45,453 nt of DNA, from contig JAZLIS010000012.1 in NCBI GenBank assembly GCA_045617505.1, positions 1-45,453 on the forward strand, written 5' to 3'. Of the stretch, positions 25,906 through 34,831 are shown one piece after another; position 1 is the first letter of the stretch, and the number at the start of each line of letters is the position of its first letter. Source of the DNA: Cacconaster sp045617505 (lineage in GTDB: Bacteria > Bacteroidota > Bacteroidia > Bacteroidales > UBA932). Under the pieces are notes generated by a model. That model saw only the letters and a list, made by a program, of their open reading frames with translations, had not been told where the DNA came from and searched no databases. The position numbers and the translations under genes were made by a program.

Positions 25906-28524
25906 TTATTTCGATGCGAGTTCCTTCAATACTGAGAGAGCCTGTGATATGGCGTCCGAGCTCTTTCCACCGGCTGTTGCCAGACCGGCGTTTCCGCCGC
26001 CGCCACCCTGAATGAGACGGGCCGCTTCCTTGATGTCGGTCTGCGCGTTCTTGCCGGAGTCAACCAGATCCGCGGTGTACATAAGCAGCATCTGGGGCTT
26101 GCCGTCGGAGACAAGGGCTGCAGCAACAGCAAGATTCCGAGCCTCTTTCTGAAGCATCACGGCTGCATTGCGGAGCATGCCGAAATCCGTATCCCCACCT
26201 TCGAGAGTCACTATCCTTCTCCCTTCTCCGTTCCCGGCCTTCGCAAGGATGCCGCTCTTCAGAGCAAGGGTCTTCTCCCTGGCAATCTGCTCCATCTGCT
26301 TGCGGTAGCCGTCATTTTCATCGACCAGCTTGCGGATGGCTCCCGTCAGGTCAGGAGCATTGTTGAAGAATGAACGGGCAGTCCTGACACTATCCTGAAG
26401 GGCATCGACGATTGCTTCCGCCTCCTCGCCCGTTGCAGCTTCAATCCGGCGGACTCCGGCGGCGACTGCACCTTCGGAAACAATCTTGAAAAGACCTATG
26501 TTTCCAGTGGCGCTTGTGTGGCACCCTCCGCACAATTCCACGCTGTCACCGAAACGGACGACTCTTACCGTATCGCCATATTTCTCTCCGAAAAGGGCCA
26601 TCGCACCCATCTGACGGGCCTGATCCATTGTGGCGTTGCGGTTCTCGTCAAGAGGATTGTTCTGACGAATCAGTGCATTCACCCTCTTTTCAACCTGACG
26701 GAGCTGTCCGTCGGTCATTTTCTCGAAATGAGAGAAGTCGAAACGAAAATATTTGTCGCAGACGAAAGAGCCTTTCTGCTCCACGTGAGTGCCGAGAATC
26801 TCCCTCAAGGCCTGATGCAACAAGTGCGTGCAACTGTGGTTGTTGGCTATTGCCTGCCTTCTGGGGGCATCGACCACAAGGGTGAAAGCCCCGTTGCAGT
26901 CTGCGGGTATGCGCTCCGCTATATGGATTGTCAGGTTGTTCTCCTTGACTGTGTTGAGGATGGCGATTTTCTCTCCTGTGGAGGAGACTGCATATCCGCT
27001 GTCGCCTACCTCTCCTCCCATCTCTCCATAGAAGGGGGTACGGTCGAAGACTATCTGAAAGAACTCCTTCCCTTTAGCCTTGACCACTCTGTGTTTTGTC
27101 AGTTTAGCTCCTTCGACCACAGTGCCGTCATATCCCGTAAATTCCACTGTATCAGTGTCGTGCACATTCACCCAATCACCGTTCTCGATTGCAGTGGCGT
27201 TACGGGCGCGCTCCTTTTGCTTGCCCAGCTCCACGTTGAAGCCATCCATATCCACGGTATAGCCATTTTCTGCAGCGATAAGTTCCGTCAGGTCGATAGG
27301 GAAGCCGAAGGTGTCGTAAAGAGTGAATGCATCGGTACCGGCAATCCTTCCGGTCCCTTTGGACTTGGCCATAATGCTGTCCATCAACTTGATGCCCTTG
27401 TCAAGAGTGCGGAGGAAAGCGTCCTCCTCCTCCTTTATCACCTTCTCCACAAGTTGCTGCTGCTCCTTCAGTTCGGGATAGGCCTCGCCCATATCACTTA
27501 TGAGCTGGGGGACGAGACGGCAAAGGAACGGCTCCTTGAAATCAAGGAAAGTGTAGCCATAACGGACTGCACGTCTGAGGATTCGTCGTATTACATAGCC
27601 GGCCTTGACGTTGCTCGGGAGCTGCCCGTCGGTTATCGAGAAGCTGATGGCGCGGATGTGATCCGCAATCACCCTCATCGCGACGCCCACTTGAGTTTCG
27701 GGCTCATATTTCTTGCCGCTCAACTGGGATATCTTGTCAATCATTCCGGTGAAGACATCGGTGTCGTAGTTGCTCTTCTTTCCCTGAAGGGCCATACAGA
27801 GCCTTTCCAGACCCATACCCGTATCCACGTGCTTTGCGGGGAGCAGTTCCAGAGAGCCGTTGGCCTTCCGGTTGAACTGCATGAAGACCAGATTCCATAT
27901 TTCAATCACCAGATGATGGCCCTTGTTGACCATCTCCGCGCCGGGGACCTCTGCAATTTCCTCCTCGGAACGGAGGTCGATGTGAATCTCGCTGCAGGGA
28001 CCGCACGGACCTGTGTCTCCCATCTCCCAGAAGTTGTCGTGCTTGTCGCCGGGGATGATGTGGTCTGCCGGGAGGTAGTTCAGCCAGAACTCCCTCGCCT
28101 CCTTGTCCTCATCCAGCCCGTCAGGGGCATAGCCCTCGAACACAGTGGCATAGAGTCTCTCCTTGGGGAGTTTATAGACCTCAGTGAGCAGTTCCCACGC
28201 CCAGGCGATGGCTTCCTTCTTGAAATAATCCCCGAAGCTCCAGTTCCCGAGCATTTCGAACATCGTGTGGTGGTAGGTGTCGTGACCGACCTCTTCGAGG
28301 TCATTGTGCTTTCCGCTTACGCGGAGGCATTTCTGGCTGTCCGCCACACGTTTGGCCGCCGTGGGGGCGTTGCCTAAAAATATGTCCTTGAACTGGTTCA
28401 TTCCAGCGTTGGTGAACATAAGAGTCGGGTCGTTCTTGACGACCATCGGTGCCGACGCTACTACAGTGTGGCCTTTCGAAGCGAAAAAGTCAGTGAATGT
28501 TTTTCTTATCTCCTTGGATGTCAT
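25906..28524 (-). CDS. alaS: Alanyl-tRNA synthetase
   Basis: Charges tRNA-Ala and edits mischarged Ser/Gly. 872 residues: class II catalytic core (FTNAGMNQFKDIFLG, GDTGPCGPCSEIHID), the tRNA-recognition domain, the editing domain with NNHSCTHLLHQAL (HxxxH) and CGGCHTSATGNI zinc ligands, and the C-terminal DHHA1-type oligomerisation domain with GGGGGNAGLATAGGK. Complete, with no unusual insertions. It follows the MFS gene by 14 nt. Confidence 0.98.
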   Translation of the reverse strand: MTSKEIRKTFTDFFASKGHTVVASAPMVVKNDPTLMFTNAGMNQFKDIFLGNAPTAAKRVADSQKCLRVSGKHNDLEEVGHDTYHHTMFEMLGNWSFGDYFKKEAIAWAWELLTEVYKLPKERLYATVFEGYAPDGLDEDKEAREFWLNYLPADHIIPGDKHDNFWEMGDTGPCGPCSEIHIDLRSEEEIAEVPGAEMVNKGHHLVIEIWNLVFMQFNRKANGSLELLPAKHVDTGMGLERLCMALQGKKSNYDTDVFTGMIDKISQLSGKKYEPETQVGVAMRVIADHIRAISFSITDGQLPSNVKAGYVIRRILRRAVRYGYTFLDFKEPFLCRLVPQLISDMGEAYPELKEQQQLVEKVIKEEEDAFLRTLDKGIKLMDSIMAKSKGTGRIAGTDAFTLYDTFGFPIDLTELIAAENGYTVDMDGFNVELGKQKERARNATAIENGDWVNVHDTDTVEFTGYDGTVVEGAKLTKHRVVKAKGKEFFQIVFDRTPFYGEMGGEVGDSGYAVSSTGEKIAILNTVKENNLTIHIAERIPADCNGAFTLVVDAPRRQAIANNHSCTHLLHQALREILGTHVEQKGSFVCDKYFRFDFSHFEKMTDGQLRQVEKRVNALIRQNNPLDENRNATMDQARQMGAMALFGEKYGDTVRVVRFGDSVELCGGCHTSATGNIGLFKIVSEGAVAAGVRRIEAATGEEAEAIVDALQDSVRTARSFFNNAPDLTGAIRKLVDENDGYRKQMEQIAREKTLALKSGILAKAGNGEGRRIVTLEGGDTDFGMLRNAAVMLQKEARNLAVAAALVSDGKPQMLLMYTADLVDSGKNAQTDIKEAARLIQGGGGGNAGLATAGGKSSDAISQALSVLKELASK

Positions 28525-28538
28525 ATATGTAATAATTT

Positions 28539-29837
28539 CTATTGTTCAGGATTGTGTTTGTATTTGAAGATTATGGCGAAAAGCACCGCCACAACCAATG
28601 AATATGCGGCAAATACATACCAGCTTGCCTGCCACCCGGCCATTCTGGCAACAGCCTCGGTCTCGATGGGATGCACGTTGACAAATGCATTGACCACAGC
28701 CTGAGCCGCAAGTGTCCCCACTGCAGCTCCTATTCCGTTGGTCATAAGCATAAAGAGGCCCTGTGCGCTGGAACGCATCGAAGTGTCGGTGTTCTGGTTG
28801 ACGAAGAGTGAACCGGAAATGTTGAAGAAGTCAAAGGCTACCCCATAGACAACCATCGACAGCACGAAGAGCCATACACCCTCGCCCGGATTGCCCAGTC
28901 CGAAGAAGGCGAACCTGAGGACCCAGGCGAACATCGCGATGAGCATCACTTTTTTAATTCCCCATTTACGCAGGTAGAAAGGTATCAGCAGTATGCACAA
29001 GGTCTCGGAAATCTGGGAAAGGGATATCAGGATGCCGGAATGTTCAACTCCGAACGAATTCTGATACTGGGCGACTCCCCCGAAATCACCGAGGAAGGGG
29101 TTTGCGAAACTGTTGGTGATTTGAAGTGCGGCGCCAAGCAGTAAAGAGAATATGAAGAAAATGGCCATCCTGCTATCCTTGAACAGTTTGAATGCATCGA
29201 GTCCGAGCACTTCGGCAAAAGAGGTGGATTCCTTGCCCACAGCAGTGGCGGTGGGGCAGGAAGGAAGGGAGAATGCATAGCAACCCAGGACAATGCCTAT
29301 GAAGGCGGATACGATATACTGGGCGGGTCCTGCCATATATCCCATCAGATCCACAAACCACATCGAGCAGATGAATCCCACCGTTCCGAAAACCCTGATG
29401 GGAGGGAAATCCTTCACCGTGTCCATACCTGCACGTTCCAGAGCATTGTAGGAGACAGAATAGGAAAGGGCCAGCGTGGGCATATAGAAAGCCACACTCA
29501 ATGAGTAGAGAGAGAAGAGGATCCAAAGTTGGGGCTCATCTCCGGAAGTCATTCCGTAAAGACCGGCGGCCATCATAAAAATAGCCGCACTCAGGTGACA
29601 GAAACCGTAAATCTTTTGGGCCTGAATCCATTTGTCTGCTATTATGCCCATTATTGCAGGCATAAAAATCGAGACAATCCCCTGGATTGAATAGAACCAG
29701 CCGATTGACGAAGCAAGTCCGACGGAGCCGAGATATCTCCCTTGCGACGTGAGGTATGCGCCCCAGACGGCGAACTGAAGAAAATTCATCACTATCAGGC
29801 GTGTCCTCAAAACGTGTTGCTGTGCATTTGTTGCCAT
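28539..29837 (-). CDS. MFS transporter, nucleoside:H+ symporter (NupG-like) family
   Basis: 432 residues with about 12 predicted membrane helices. The N-terminus (LIVMNFLQFAVWGAYLTSQGRYLGS) and IGWFYSIQGIVSIFMPAIMGIIADKW resemble Bacteroidota nucleoside permeases of the NHS/NupG type. The start is the ATG at 29837; the longer frame upstream overlaps lptG and has no hydrophobic logic. The substrate is not determined by sequence. Its place between tgt and queG makes a queuosine-precursor role conceivable but unproven; purine nucleosides are the default guess. Confidence 0.85.
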   Translation of the reverse strand: MATNAQQHVLRTRLIVMNFLQFAVWGAYLTSQGRYLGSVGLASSIGWFYSIQGIVSIFMPAIMGIIADKWIQAQKIYGFCHLSAAIFMMAAGLYGMTSGDEPQLWILFSLYSLSVAFYMPTLALSYSVSYNALERAGMDTVKDFPPIRVFGTVGFICSMWFVDLMGYMAGPAQYIVSAFIGIVLGCYAFSLPSCPTATAVGKESTSFAEVLGLDAFKLFKDSRMAIFFIFSLLLGAALQITNSFANPFLGDFGGVAQYQNSFGVEHSGILISLSQISETLCILLIPFYLRKWGIKKVMLIAMFAWVLRFAFFGLGNPGEGVWLFVLSMVVYGVAFDFFNISGSLFVNQNTDTSMRSSAQGLFMLMTNGIGAAVGTLAAQAVVNAFVNVHPIETEAVARMAGWQASWYVFAAYSLVVAVLFAIIFKYKHNPEQ

Positions 29838-29850
29838 ACTGTATCTTTTA

Positions 29851-30945
29851 CTATTTTGGAGCGAGTCTGTAAAGCACCACAGCCACAATGCCGAATATTA
29901 TATTGGGCAGCCAGATTGCCAGCAGCGGAGGCAGCGTCCCCGTATAGACAAACATCTGACTGAACCTCATGAAGAGTATATATATAAAGCTGAGTGCCAA
30001 TCCTATACCTATGTTGATGCCGAGTCCTCCCCTCTTTTTTCTGGAGGAAAGCGAGACGGCGATGATTGTAAGCACGAATGCGGAGAAAGGGGTGGATGTT
30101 CTTGTGTATTTTTCAATCAGGGCGACCTTGACGCTCTCGTCACCCCTCATCTTCTGCATAGCTATCAGGTCGTTCAAATCACTTTGGGAGAGGCTCTCCA
30201 CCATCTTCTGCCTGCGGTAGAAGTCCTTCAGATGCAGCGCCACTATCGTATCGGTCGTCTTTCCGTAACGGACAACCTCGCTCGGGCCGTAGAAGTCCCT
30301 GATATAGTAGTTCTTAAGTTTCCACCCGCTGAAAGTGGAGTCCCATTCCGCCGCATCGGCCGAAAGCTTGGACTTGACCTCGCCGTCCTTTATCGTCTCA
30401 AGAGTGAACTTGTAGGCGGTGTTGGACCACTGGCTGAACTGCTCGACATAGAGAAACTCCCCCGGGGCAATCTGATAGTGGATGTTGCGCTGATTGTTGG
30501 CCGCCGTCTGCGGCTTGATGTATTTGTTCTCGAATTCAAGCCTTTTCTGGTCGGCCGGAGGGATTATGTACAGGGCCAGAACTAGGGAGAACACGCACAT
30601 AAATGCGGCGGAAGCCATATAAGGAACCATCAACCGCCTGAAACTGATACCGCTCGAAAGCATCGCCACAAACTCGCTGCGCTGGGCGAGCTTGGAGGTA
30701 AAGAAGATTGCCGAGACAAAGACGAAGAGCGGGGCGAAGCTGTTGAGAATCCAGGGGATGAATCCGCCGAAGTAGTCAAAGACAATTTCGTGCAGCGAGA
30801 CATCGTGCTCCACGAATTTATCCACCTTCTCGCTCAAGTCGAAGACAATCACTATGACAATGGCAATGAGGATGGTGAAGAAGAACGTACCGATGAACTT
30901 CTTGATGATGTATTTGTCGAGTATGTTGATCTGCGGCTTCCTCAT
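29851..30945 (-). CDS. lptG: LptF/LptG-family LPS export permease
   Basis: 364-residue YjgP/YjgQ permease that with LptB2 and its partner extracts lipopolysaccharide from the inner membrane. Three N-terminal helices (first at about 18-37), the conserved SELVAM-like QRSEFVAMLSSGISFRRLM, a periplasmic beta-jellyroll at about 125-260, then three C-terminal helices from TPFSAFVLTIIAVSLSSRKKRGG. Whether this is the LptF or the LptG role is uncertain; the second paralogue in the window is the fused gene downstream. Two nt after tgt. Confidence 0.87.
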   Translation of the reverse strand: MRKPQINILDKYIIKKFIGTFFFTILIAIVIVIVFDLSEKVDKFVEHDVSLHEIVFDYFGGFIPWILNSFAPLFVFVSAIFFTSKLAQRSEFVAMLSSGISFRRLMVPYMASAAFMCVFSLVLALYIIPPADQKRLEFENKYIKPQTAANNQRNIHYQIAPGEFLYVEQFSQWSNTAYKFTLETIKDGEVKSKLSADAAEWDSTFSGWKLKNYYIRDFYGPSEVVRYGKTTDTIVALHLKDFYRRQKMVESLSQSDLNDLIAMQKMRGDESVKVALIEKYTRTSTPFSAFVLTIIAVSLSSRKKRGGLGINIGIGLALSFIYILFMRFSQMFVYTGTLPPLLAIWLPNIIFGIVAVVLYRLAPK

Positions 30946-30947
30946 CC

Positions 30948-32078
30948 TTACAGTTTGTTATCCAGCTTTTTCACTGTCCCTTCCTTCCACCGCTTGAAAT
31001 CTCCGGCGGCAATATGCGCCCTGGCCTGTTCCACAAGGTTCAGGTAGAAGGCGAGGTTGTGTTCGGTGGCAATCTGCGCCGCAAGCATCTCTCCGGCTAT
31101 GAAGAGGTGCCTGACGTATGCCTTGGTGTATGTCCTGTCAACAAAAGACGTTCCGTTCGAGTCGAGGGGACTGAAATCGTCCGCCCATTTGAGGTTTCGC
31201 AGATGTATTTTTCCCTCCGAAGTGAATATCATAGAGTTACGCCCGTTGCGGGTGGGCATCACACAGTCGAACATATCGACTCCCCTTTCTATCGCCTCCA
31301 GCAGGTTGGCGGGGGTTCCCACCCCCATCAGGTATCTCGGTTTATCCTGAGGCAGAACCGGATGGAGGACTTCGAGCATCTCATACATTTTCTCAGTAGG
31401 TTCTCCCACTGCGAGGCCGCCTATTGCATAGCCTTCCCTGTCGAACGAAGCGGCATGCTCTGCGGCTTCCCTCCTCAGGTCGGGATAAATGCATCCCTGC
31501 ACAATCGGGAAAAGGGATTGGTGATAGCCGTAAAGCGGTTCCGTCCCGTCGAAACGGCGGATGCAGCGGTCCAGCCACCTCTGTGTGAGCCTGAGGGATT
31601 TTTCCGCATACCTGCGGTCTGCGTCACCGGGGCAACATTCATCCAGCGCCATCACTATGTCCGCACCTATCATACGCTGGGTGTCCATATTGTTCTCAGG
31701 GGTGAAGATATGCTTCGAGCCGTCAATATGGCTGCGGAAGATGCACCCCTCCTCAGTGAGTTTACGGCTTTGGGCCAGCGAAAACACCTGAAATCCGCCG
31801 CTGTCTGTCAGGATTGGTCTGTCCCAGGAGATGAATTTGTGAAGTCCTCCCGCCTTGTTCAGTGTACTCAGACCAGGACGAAGATAGAGGTGGTAGGTGT
31901 TGCCGAGGATGATTTGCGCTTTTATGTCCTCCTTCAAGTCCCTGTGATACACGCCCTTGACAGAGCCCACCGTCCCCACGGGCATAAAAATCGGGGTCTC
32001 GATTTTCCCGTGGCCGGTCTCCAAGAGGCCCAGCCTCGCATTGGAACAGTCGTCTTTCTTCAGGAGTGTGAATTGCAT
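30948..32078 (-). CDS. tgt: tRNA-guanine transglycosylase
   Basis: Exchanges guanine-34 of GUN-anticodon tRNAs for preQ1 in queuosine synthesis. 376 residues, TIM barrel with catalytic Asp92 (LTDSGGFQVFS) and Asp271 (FDCVMPTRNGRNSMIFT), substrate motifs GGLAVGEP and DECCPGD. The usual CxCxxC zinc site before the last helices is absent: the corresponding residues 309-314 read GTSFVD, although H340 is present. I believe other Bacteroidota Tgt proteins may share this, but could not check. The ATG at 32078 begins MQFTLLKKDD; the frame extends upstream only into the promoter. Confidence 0.95.
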   Translation of the reverse strand: MQFTLLKKDDCSNARLGLLETGHGKIETPIFMPVGTVGSVKGVYHRDLKEDIKAQIILGNTYHLYLRPGLSTLNKAGGLHKFISWDRPILTDSGGFQVFSLAQSRKLTEEGCIFRSHIDGSKHIFTPENNMDTQRMIGADIVMALDECCPGDADRRYAEKSLRLTQRWLDRCIRRFDGTEPLYGYHQSLFPIVQGCIYPDLRREAAEHAASFDREGYAIGGLAVGEPTEKMYEMLEVLHPVLPQDKPRYLMGVGTPANLLEAIERGVDMFDCVMPTRNGRNSMIFTSEGKIHLRNLKWADDFSPLDSNGTSFVDRTYTKAYVRHLFIAGEMLAAQIATEHNLAFYLNLVEQARAHIAAGDFKRWKEGTVKKLDNKL

Positions 32079-32084
32079 AACTTG

Positions 32085-32092
32085 CAAAGATA
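32085..32092 (-). promoter_or_regulatory. -7 box of the tgt operon promoter
   Basis: TATCTTTG at 32092-32085 (minus). The G is only six nucleotides from the tgt ATG, so the transcript would be leaderless or nearly so. The -33 position falls in the T-tract of the preceding terminator (GGTTTTTTT), which is only a weak match. Confidence 0.6.
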
Positions 32093-32106
32093 ATAAGATT
32101 CTGCAT

Positions 32107-32137
32107 AAAAAAACCACCCTCGACGGGTGGCTTTTTT
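32107..32137 (-). terminator. Rho-independent terminator after rplQ
   Basis: CCACCC (minus, 32130-32125) pairs with GGGTGG (32119-32114) around a five-nt loop, followed by TTTTTTT. A-tracts on the other side make it symmetrical, so it could act in both directions, but genes on both sides read leftwards. It ends the long ribosomal transcript and precedes the tgt promoter. Confidence 0.9.
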
Positions 32138-32156
32138 ATATTCGGGCGCAGGTTTG

Positions 32157-32792
32157 CTATGCGTTGCCGGTCTTGCGGGGAGCCTGAACCTTCTTTGCGG
32201 GAGCGGCTTTGGAAGAGACCTTTCCTGCTGGTTTGGGGGCGACGGCCTTCTTTGCAGGAGTCTTCTTTGCAGGAGTTTTCTTAGCGGGAGCCTTCTTTGC
32301 AGGAGCTTCGGCAGCCTCGGCAGCAGCGCCTTCAGCGGCAGGAGCGGCGGGAGCGGCCTCGGCCTTCTTTGCGCGGCTACGGCGGGTTGCAGGCTTTTTG
32401 GCAGCCGGAGCAGCTGGAGCAACTACTGCAAATTCGTTGAAATCAACGAGTTCCATAATAGCCATATCCGCACCGTCACCTTCGCGGAAACCGTTCTTTA
32501 CGATACGGGTATATCCGCCCGGGCGATCGGCAATCTTGGGAGCTACAACTCTGAAGAGTTCACTGACAGCCTCTTTCTGCTTGAGATAACTGAAGACAGT
32601 ACGCCGGTTGTGTGTAGTATCCTCTTTTGACTTGGTGATAAGGGGCTCGACGTATGAACGGAGTGCCTTGGCCTTTGCAAGGGTCGTCTCAATCTGCTTG
32701 TGAAGAATCAGCGATGAAGCCATATTCGACAGCAAAGCTTTGCGGTGACCGCTCTTGCGTCCCAAGTGATTTATTGATCTGTTATGCCTCAT
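32157..32792 (-). CDS. rplQ: 50S ribosomal protein L17 with long basic tail
   Basis: Residues 1-120 are the normal L17 (MRHNRSINHLGRKSGHRKAL, RRTVFSYLKQ, GGYTRIVKNGFREGDGADMAI). Residues 122-211 form a low-complexity Ala/Lys/Pro-rich tail with PAKK and APAKKTPAKK-type repeats that resembles histone H1 tails. Extended L17 is known in Bacteroidota, but the length varies. The start codon overlaps the rpoA stop by 11 nt. Confidence 0.97.
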   Translation of the reverse strand: MRHNRSINHLGRKSGHRKALLSNMASSLILHKQIETTLAKAKALRSYVEPLITKSKEDTTHNRRTVFSYLKQKEAVSELFRVVAPKIADRPGGYTRIVKNGFREGDGADMAIMELVDFNEFAVVAPAAPAAKKPATRRSRAKKAEAAPAAPAAEGAAAEAAEAPAKKAPAKKTPAKKTPAKKAVAPKPAGKVSSKAAPAKKVQAPRKTGNA

Positions 32793-33795
32793 AATCTTTC
32801 TTAAGTTTTTGTTCGATGTTATACTTACTAATATCCATTCCGAAGGACAACTTCAATCTTTCGACAAGCATATCTATCTCATTCAATGACTTCTTGCCGA
32901 AGTTACGGAACTTCATCAGTTCGTTCCTCTGATGTGAAACAAGGTCTGCGAATGTCTCGATGTCGGCAGCCTTCAAGCAGTTGAGAGCACGTACTGAAAG
33001 CTCCATATCGGACAATTTGGTAAGCAGAAGATGACGCATCCTGATTGACTCCTCGTCAAGTTCCTTGCTCTCCACGTCAACGGGATCCTCAAGGGTGATT
33101 TTCTCGTCGGAGAAGAGCATGAAGTGATGGATGAGAATCTTGGCGGCCTCCTTGAGAGCATCCTTGGGATGGATTGATCCGTCGGTTGTAATCTCAATGT
33201 TCAGCTTTTCATAGTCAGTCTTCTGTTCCACACGCCAGGGCTCGACTGAGTACTTGACGTTCTTGATAGGAGTGAAAATGGAATCGATGGCAATCGTCCC
33301 GACAGGAGCACCGTCCACGGTATTCTCAGTTGAGGGAACGTAACCGCGGCCCTTGCCAATCTTGAGGGTCATCTCGATTTTCACGTCGGGCTCCATAGAG
33401 CAGATGTGAAGTTCGGGGTTGAGGACCTTGAACGATGAGCAGTTTCTGGAAATGTCGTCAGCCGTGAACTCTTCCTTTCCACTTACAACGAGATTCACGG
33501 TTTCGCCATCGACTTCCTCAATCATTCTCTTGAAGCGGACTTGCTTGAGATTGAGGACAATATCCACTACATTCTCAATAACACCACGGATAGTGTCGAA
33601 TTCGTGATCGACACCCTCGATTTTTATTGAGGTGATGGCAAATCCTTCCAACGAGGAGAGCAATATCCTACGCAACGCGTTACCTACCGTGATACCGTAG
33701 CCCGGTTCAAGCGGACGGAATTCAAACCGTCCGAAGGTCTCGGTCGAGTCGAGCATTACCACCTTGTCGGGTTTCTGAAATGCTAATATTGCCAT
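32782..33795 (-). CDS. rpoA: DNA-directed RNA polymerase subunit alpha
   Basis: 337 residues: the N-terminal assembly domain (GRFEFRPLEPGYGITVGNALRR, LLSSLEGFAI) and a C-terminal domain with LSVRALNCLKAADIETFADL and FGKKSLNEI that contacts UP elements and activators. Standard position between rpsD and rplQ. Confidence 0.98.
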   Translation of the reverse strand: MAILAFQKPDKVVMLDSTETFGRFEFRPLEPGYGITVGNALRRILLSSLEGFAITSIKIEGVDHEFDTIRGVIENVVDIVLNLKQVRFKRMIEEVDGETVNLVVSGKEEFTADDISRNCSSFKVLNPELHICSMEPDVKIEMTLKIGKGRGYVPSTENTVDGAPVGTIAIDSIFTPIKNVKYSVEPWRVEQKTDYEKLNIEITTDGSIHPKDALKEAAKILIHHFMLFSDEKITLEDPVDVESKELDEESIRMRHLLLTKLSDMELSVRALNCLKAADIETFADLVSHQRNELMKFRNFGKKSLNEIDMLVERLKLSFGMDISKYNIEQKLKKDYEA

Positions 33796-33806
33796 ATTCT
33801 TAATTT

Positions 33807-34409
33807 TTACTTGGAGTACAACTCGACGATGAGCTGCTCGTTGATTGTTTCGGGAATTTCAGTTCTTTCAGGAACACTTGCATACTTGCCTGCGCACTTT
33901 GCAGCATCCCATTCAAGCCAAGAGTATTTGGAAGCGCTCTGAAGGCTGTTCTGAACGACTTCAAGGCTCTTTGACCTTTCGCGTACGGCGACTACCTGAC
34001 CGGCCTTGACGATTGTGGAGGGAACGTTGCATACCTTTCCGTCAAGAGTGATGTGGCAGTGTGATACGAGCTGTCTTGCAGCGGGCCTTGTGGGAGCGAT
34101 GCCAAGACGATAGACGATATTGTCGATACGGGATTCGAGAAGAATGATGAGGTTCTCGCCTGTACGGCCTTTCATACGGTTGGCCTTGTCATAGAATTTG
34201 CGGAACTGACGTTCGAGCACACCATACATATATTTGACTTTCTGTTTCTCAGCCAACTGGATACCGTACTCGGAAGTCTTCTTGCGCTTCTTTGCCAGAC
34301 CGTGCTGTCCCGGAGGATAGTTTTTCTTTTCGTAGTTTTTGTCAGCGCCGTAAATGGGTTCTCCGAACTTGCGGGCGATTTTAGTTTTTGGACCGGTATA
34401 TCTTGCCAT
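33807..34409 (-). CDS. rpsD: 30S ribosomal protein S4
   Basis: 200 residues. Primary 16S rRNA binder and in many bacteria the autogenous regulator of the alpha operon. ARYTGPKTKIARKFGEPIYG at the start, S4 RNA-binding domain LESRIDNIVYRLGIAPTRPAARQLVSHCHI. No zinc cysteines at the N-terminus. Confidence 0.98.
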   Translation of the reverse strand: MARYTGPKTKIARKFGEPIYGADKNYEKKNYPPGQHGLAKKRKKTSEYGIQLAEKQKVKYMYGVLERQFRKFYDKANRMKGRTGENLIILLESRIDNIVYRLGIAPTRPAARQLVSHCHITLDGKVCNVPSTIVKAGQVVAVRERSKSLEVVQNSLQSASKYSWLEWDAAKCAGKYASVPERTEIPETINEQLIVELYSK

Positions 34410-34429
34410 AATCTAAATCTTTTAAATTG

Positions 34430-34819
34430 TTATACTCTACGGCGTCCTTTGGGGCGGCAACCATTGTGAGGAAGAGGAGTGACATCGATAATCTCAGTTA
34501 CGTCGATACCCAGACCGGCGAGTGAGCGGATTGCTGATTCACGTCCTGAACCGGGACCTTTGACGTATGCCTTGATCTTGCGAAGTCCAAGATCATAAGC
34601 CACCTTTCCACAATCTGCAGCGGCAACCTGAGCTGCGTACGGAGTGTTCTTCTTGGAACCCCTGAAGCCCATCTTACCGGCTGAAGACCAGCTGATAACC
34701 TGACCCACACTATTGGTGATGGTCACAATCACGTTGTTGAAAGTGGACGAAATATGGGCCTGACCATAAGCGTCAACCTTGACAACTCTCTTTTTGCTTG
34801 TTGTAGTTTTCTTTGCCAT
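34430..34819 (-). CDS. rpsK: 30S ribosomal protein S11
   Basis: 129 residues, with AHISSTFNNVIVTITNSVG, GFRGSKKNTPYAAQ and C-terminal HNGCRPKGRRRV. The ATG at 34819 (MAKKTTTSKK) is preferred to one two codons upstream. Forms the platform of the small subunit with S7 and S18. Confidence 0.98.
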   Translation of the reverse strand: MAKKTTTSKKRVVKVDAYGQAHISSTFNNVIVTITNSVGQVISWSSAGKMGFRGSKKNTPYAAQVAAADCGKVAYDLGLRKIKAYVKGPGSGRESAIRSLAGLGIDVTEIIDVTPLPHNGCRPKGRRRV

Positions 34820-34831
34820 AATCAATTCCCT

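Noticed and set aside
26518..28377. 619-codon open frame on the plus strand opposite alaS
   Set aside because: It mirrors alaS, a complete, well-conserved enzyme on the other strand. The predicted peptide has no recognisable domain and is a by-product of codon bias in the antisense frame.
31014..32093. 359-codon plus-strand frame opposite tgt
   Set aside because: It covers tgt almost exactly in antisense and runs through the tgt promoter; tgt motifs are unmistakable.
32157..32440. Tandem DNA repeat or frameshifted region at the end of rplQ
   Set aside because: The PAKK-like repeats are in frame and continuous with L17; basic tails are known in the phylum, so this is coding and not an artefact.
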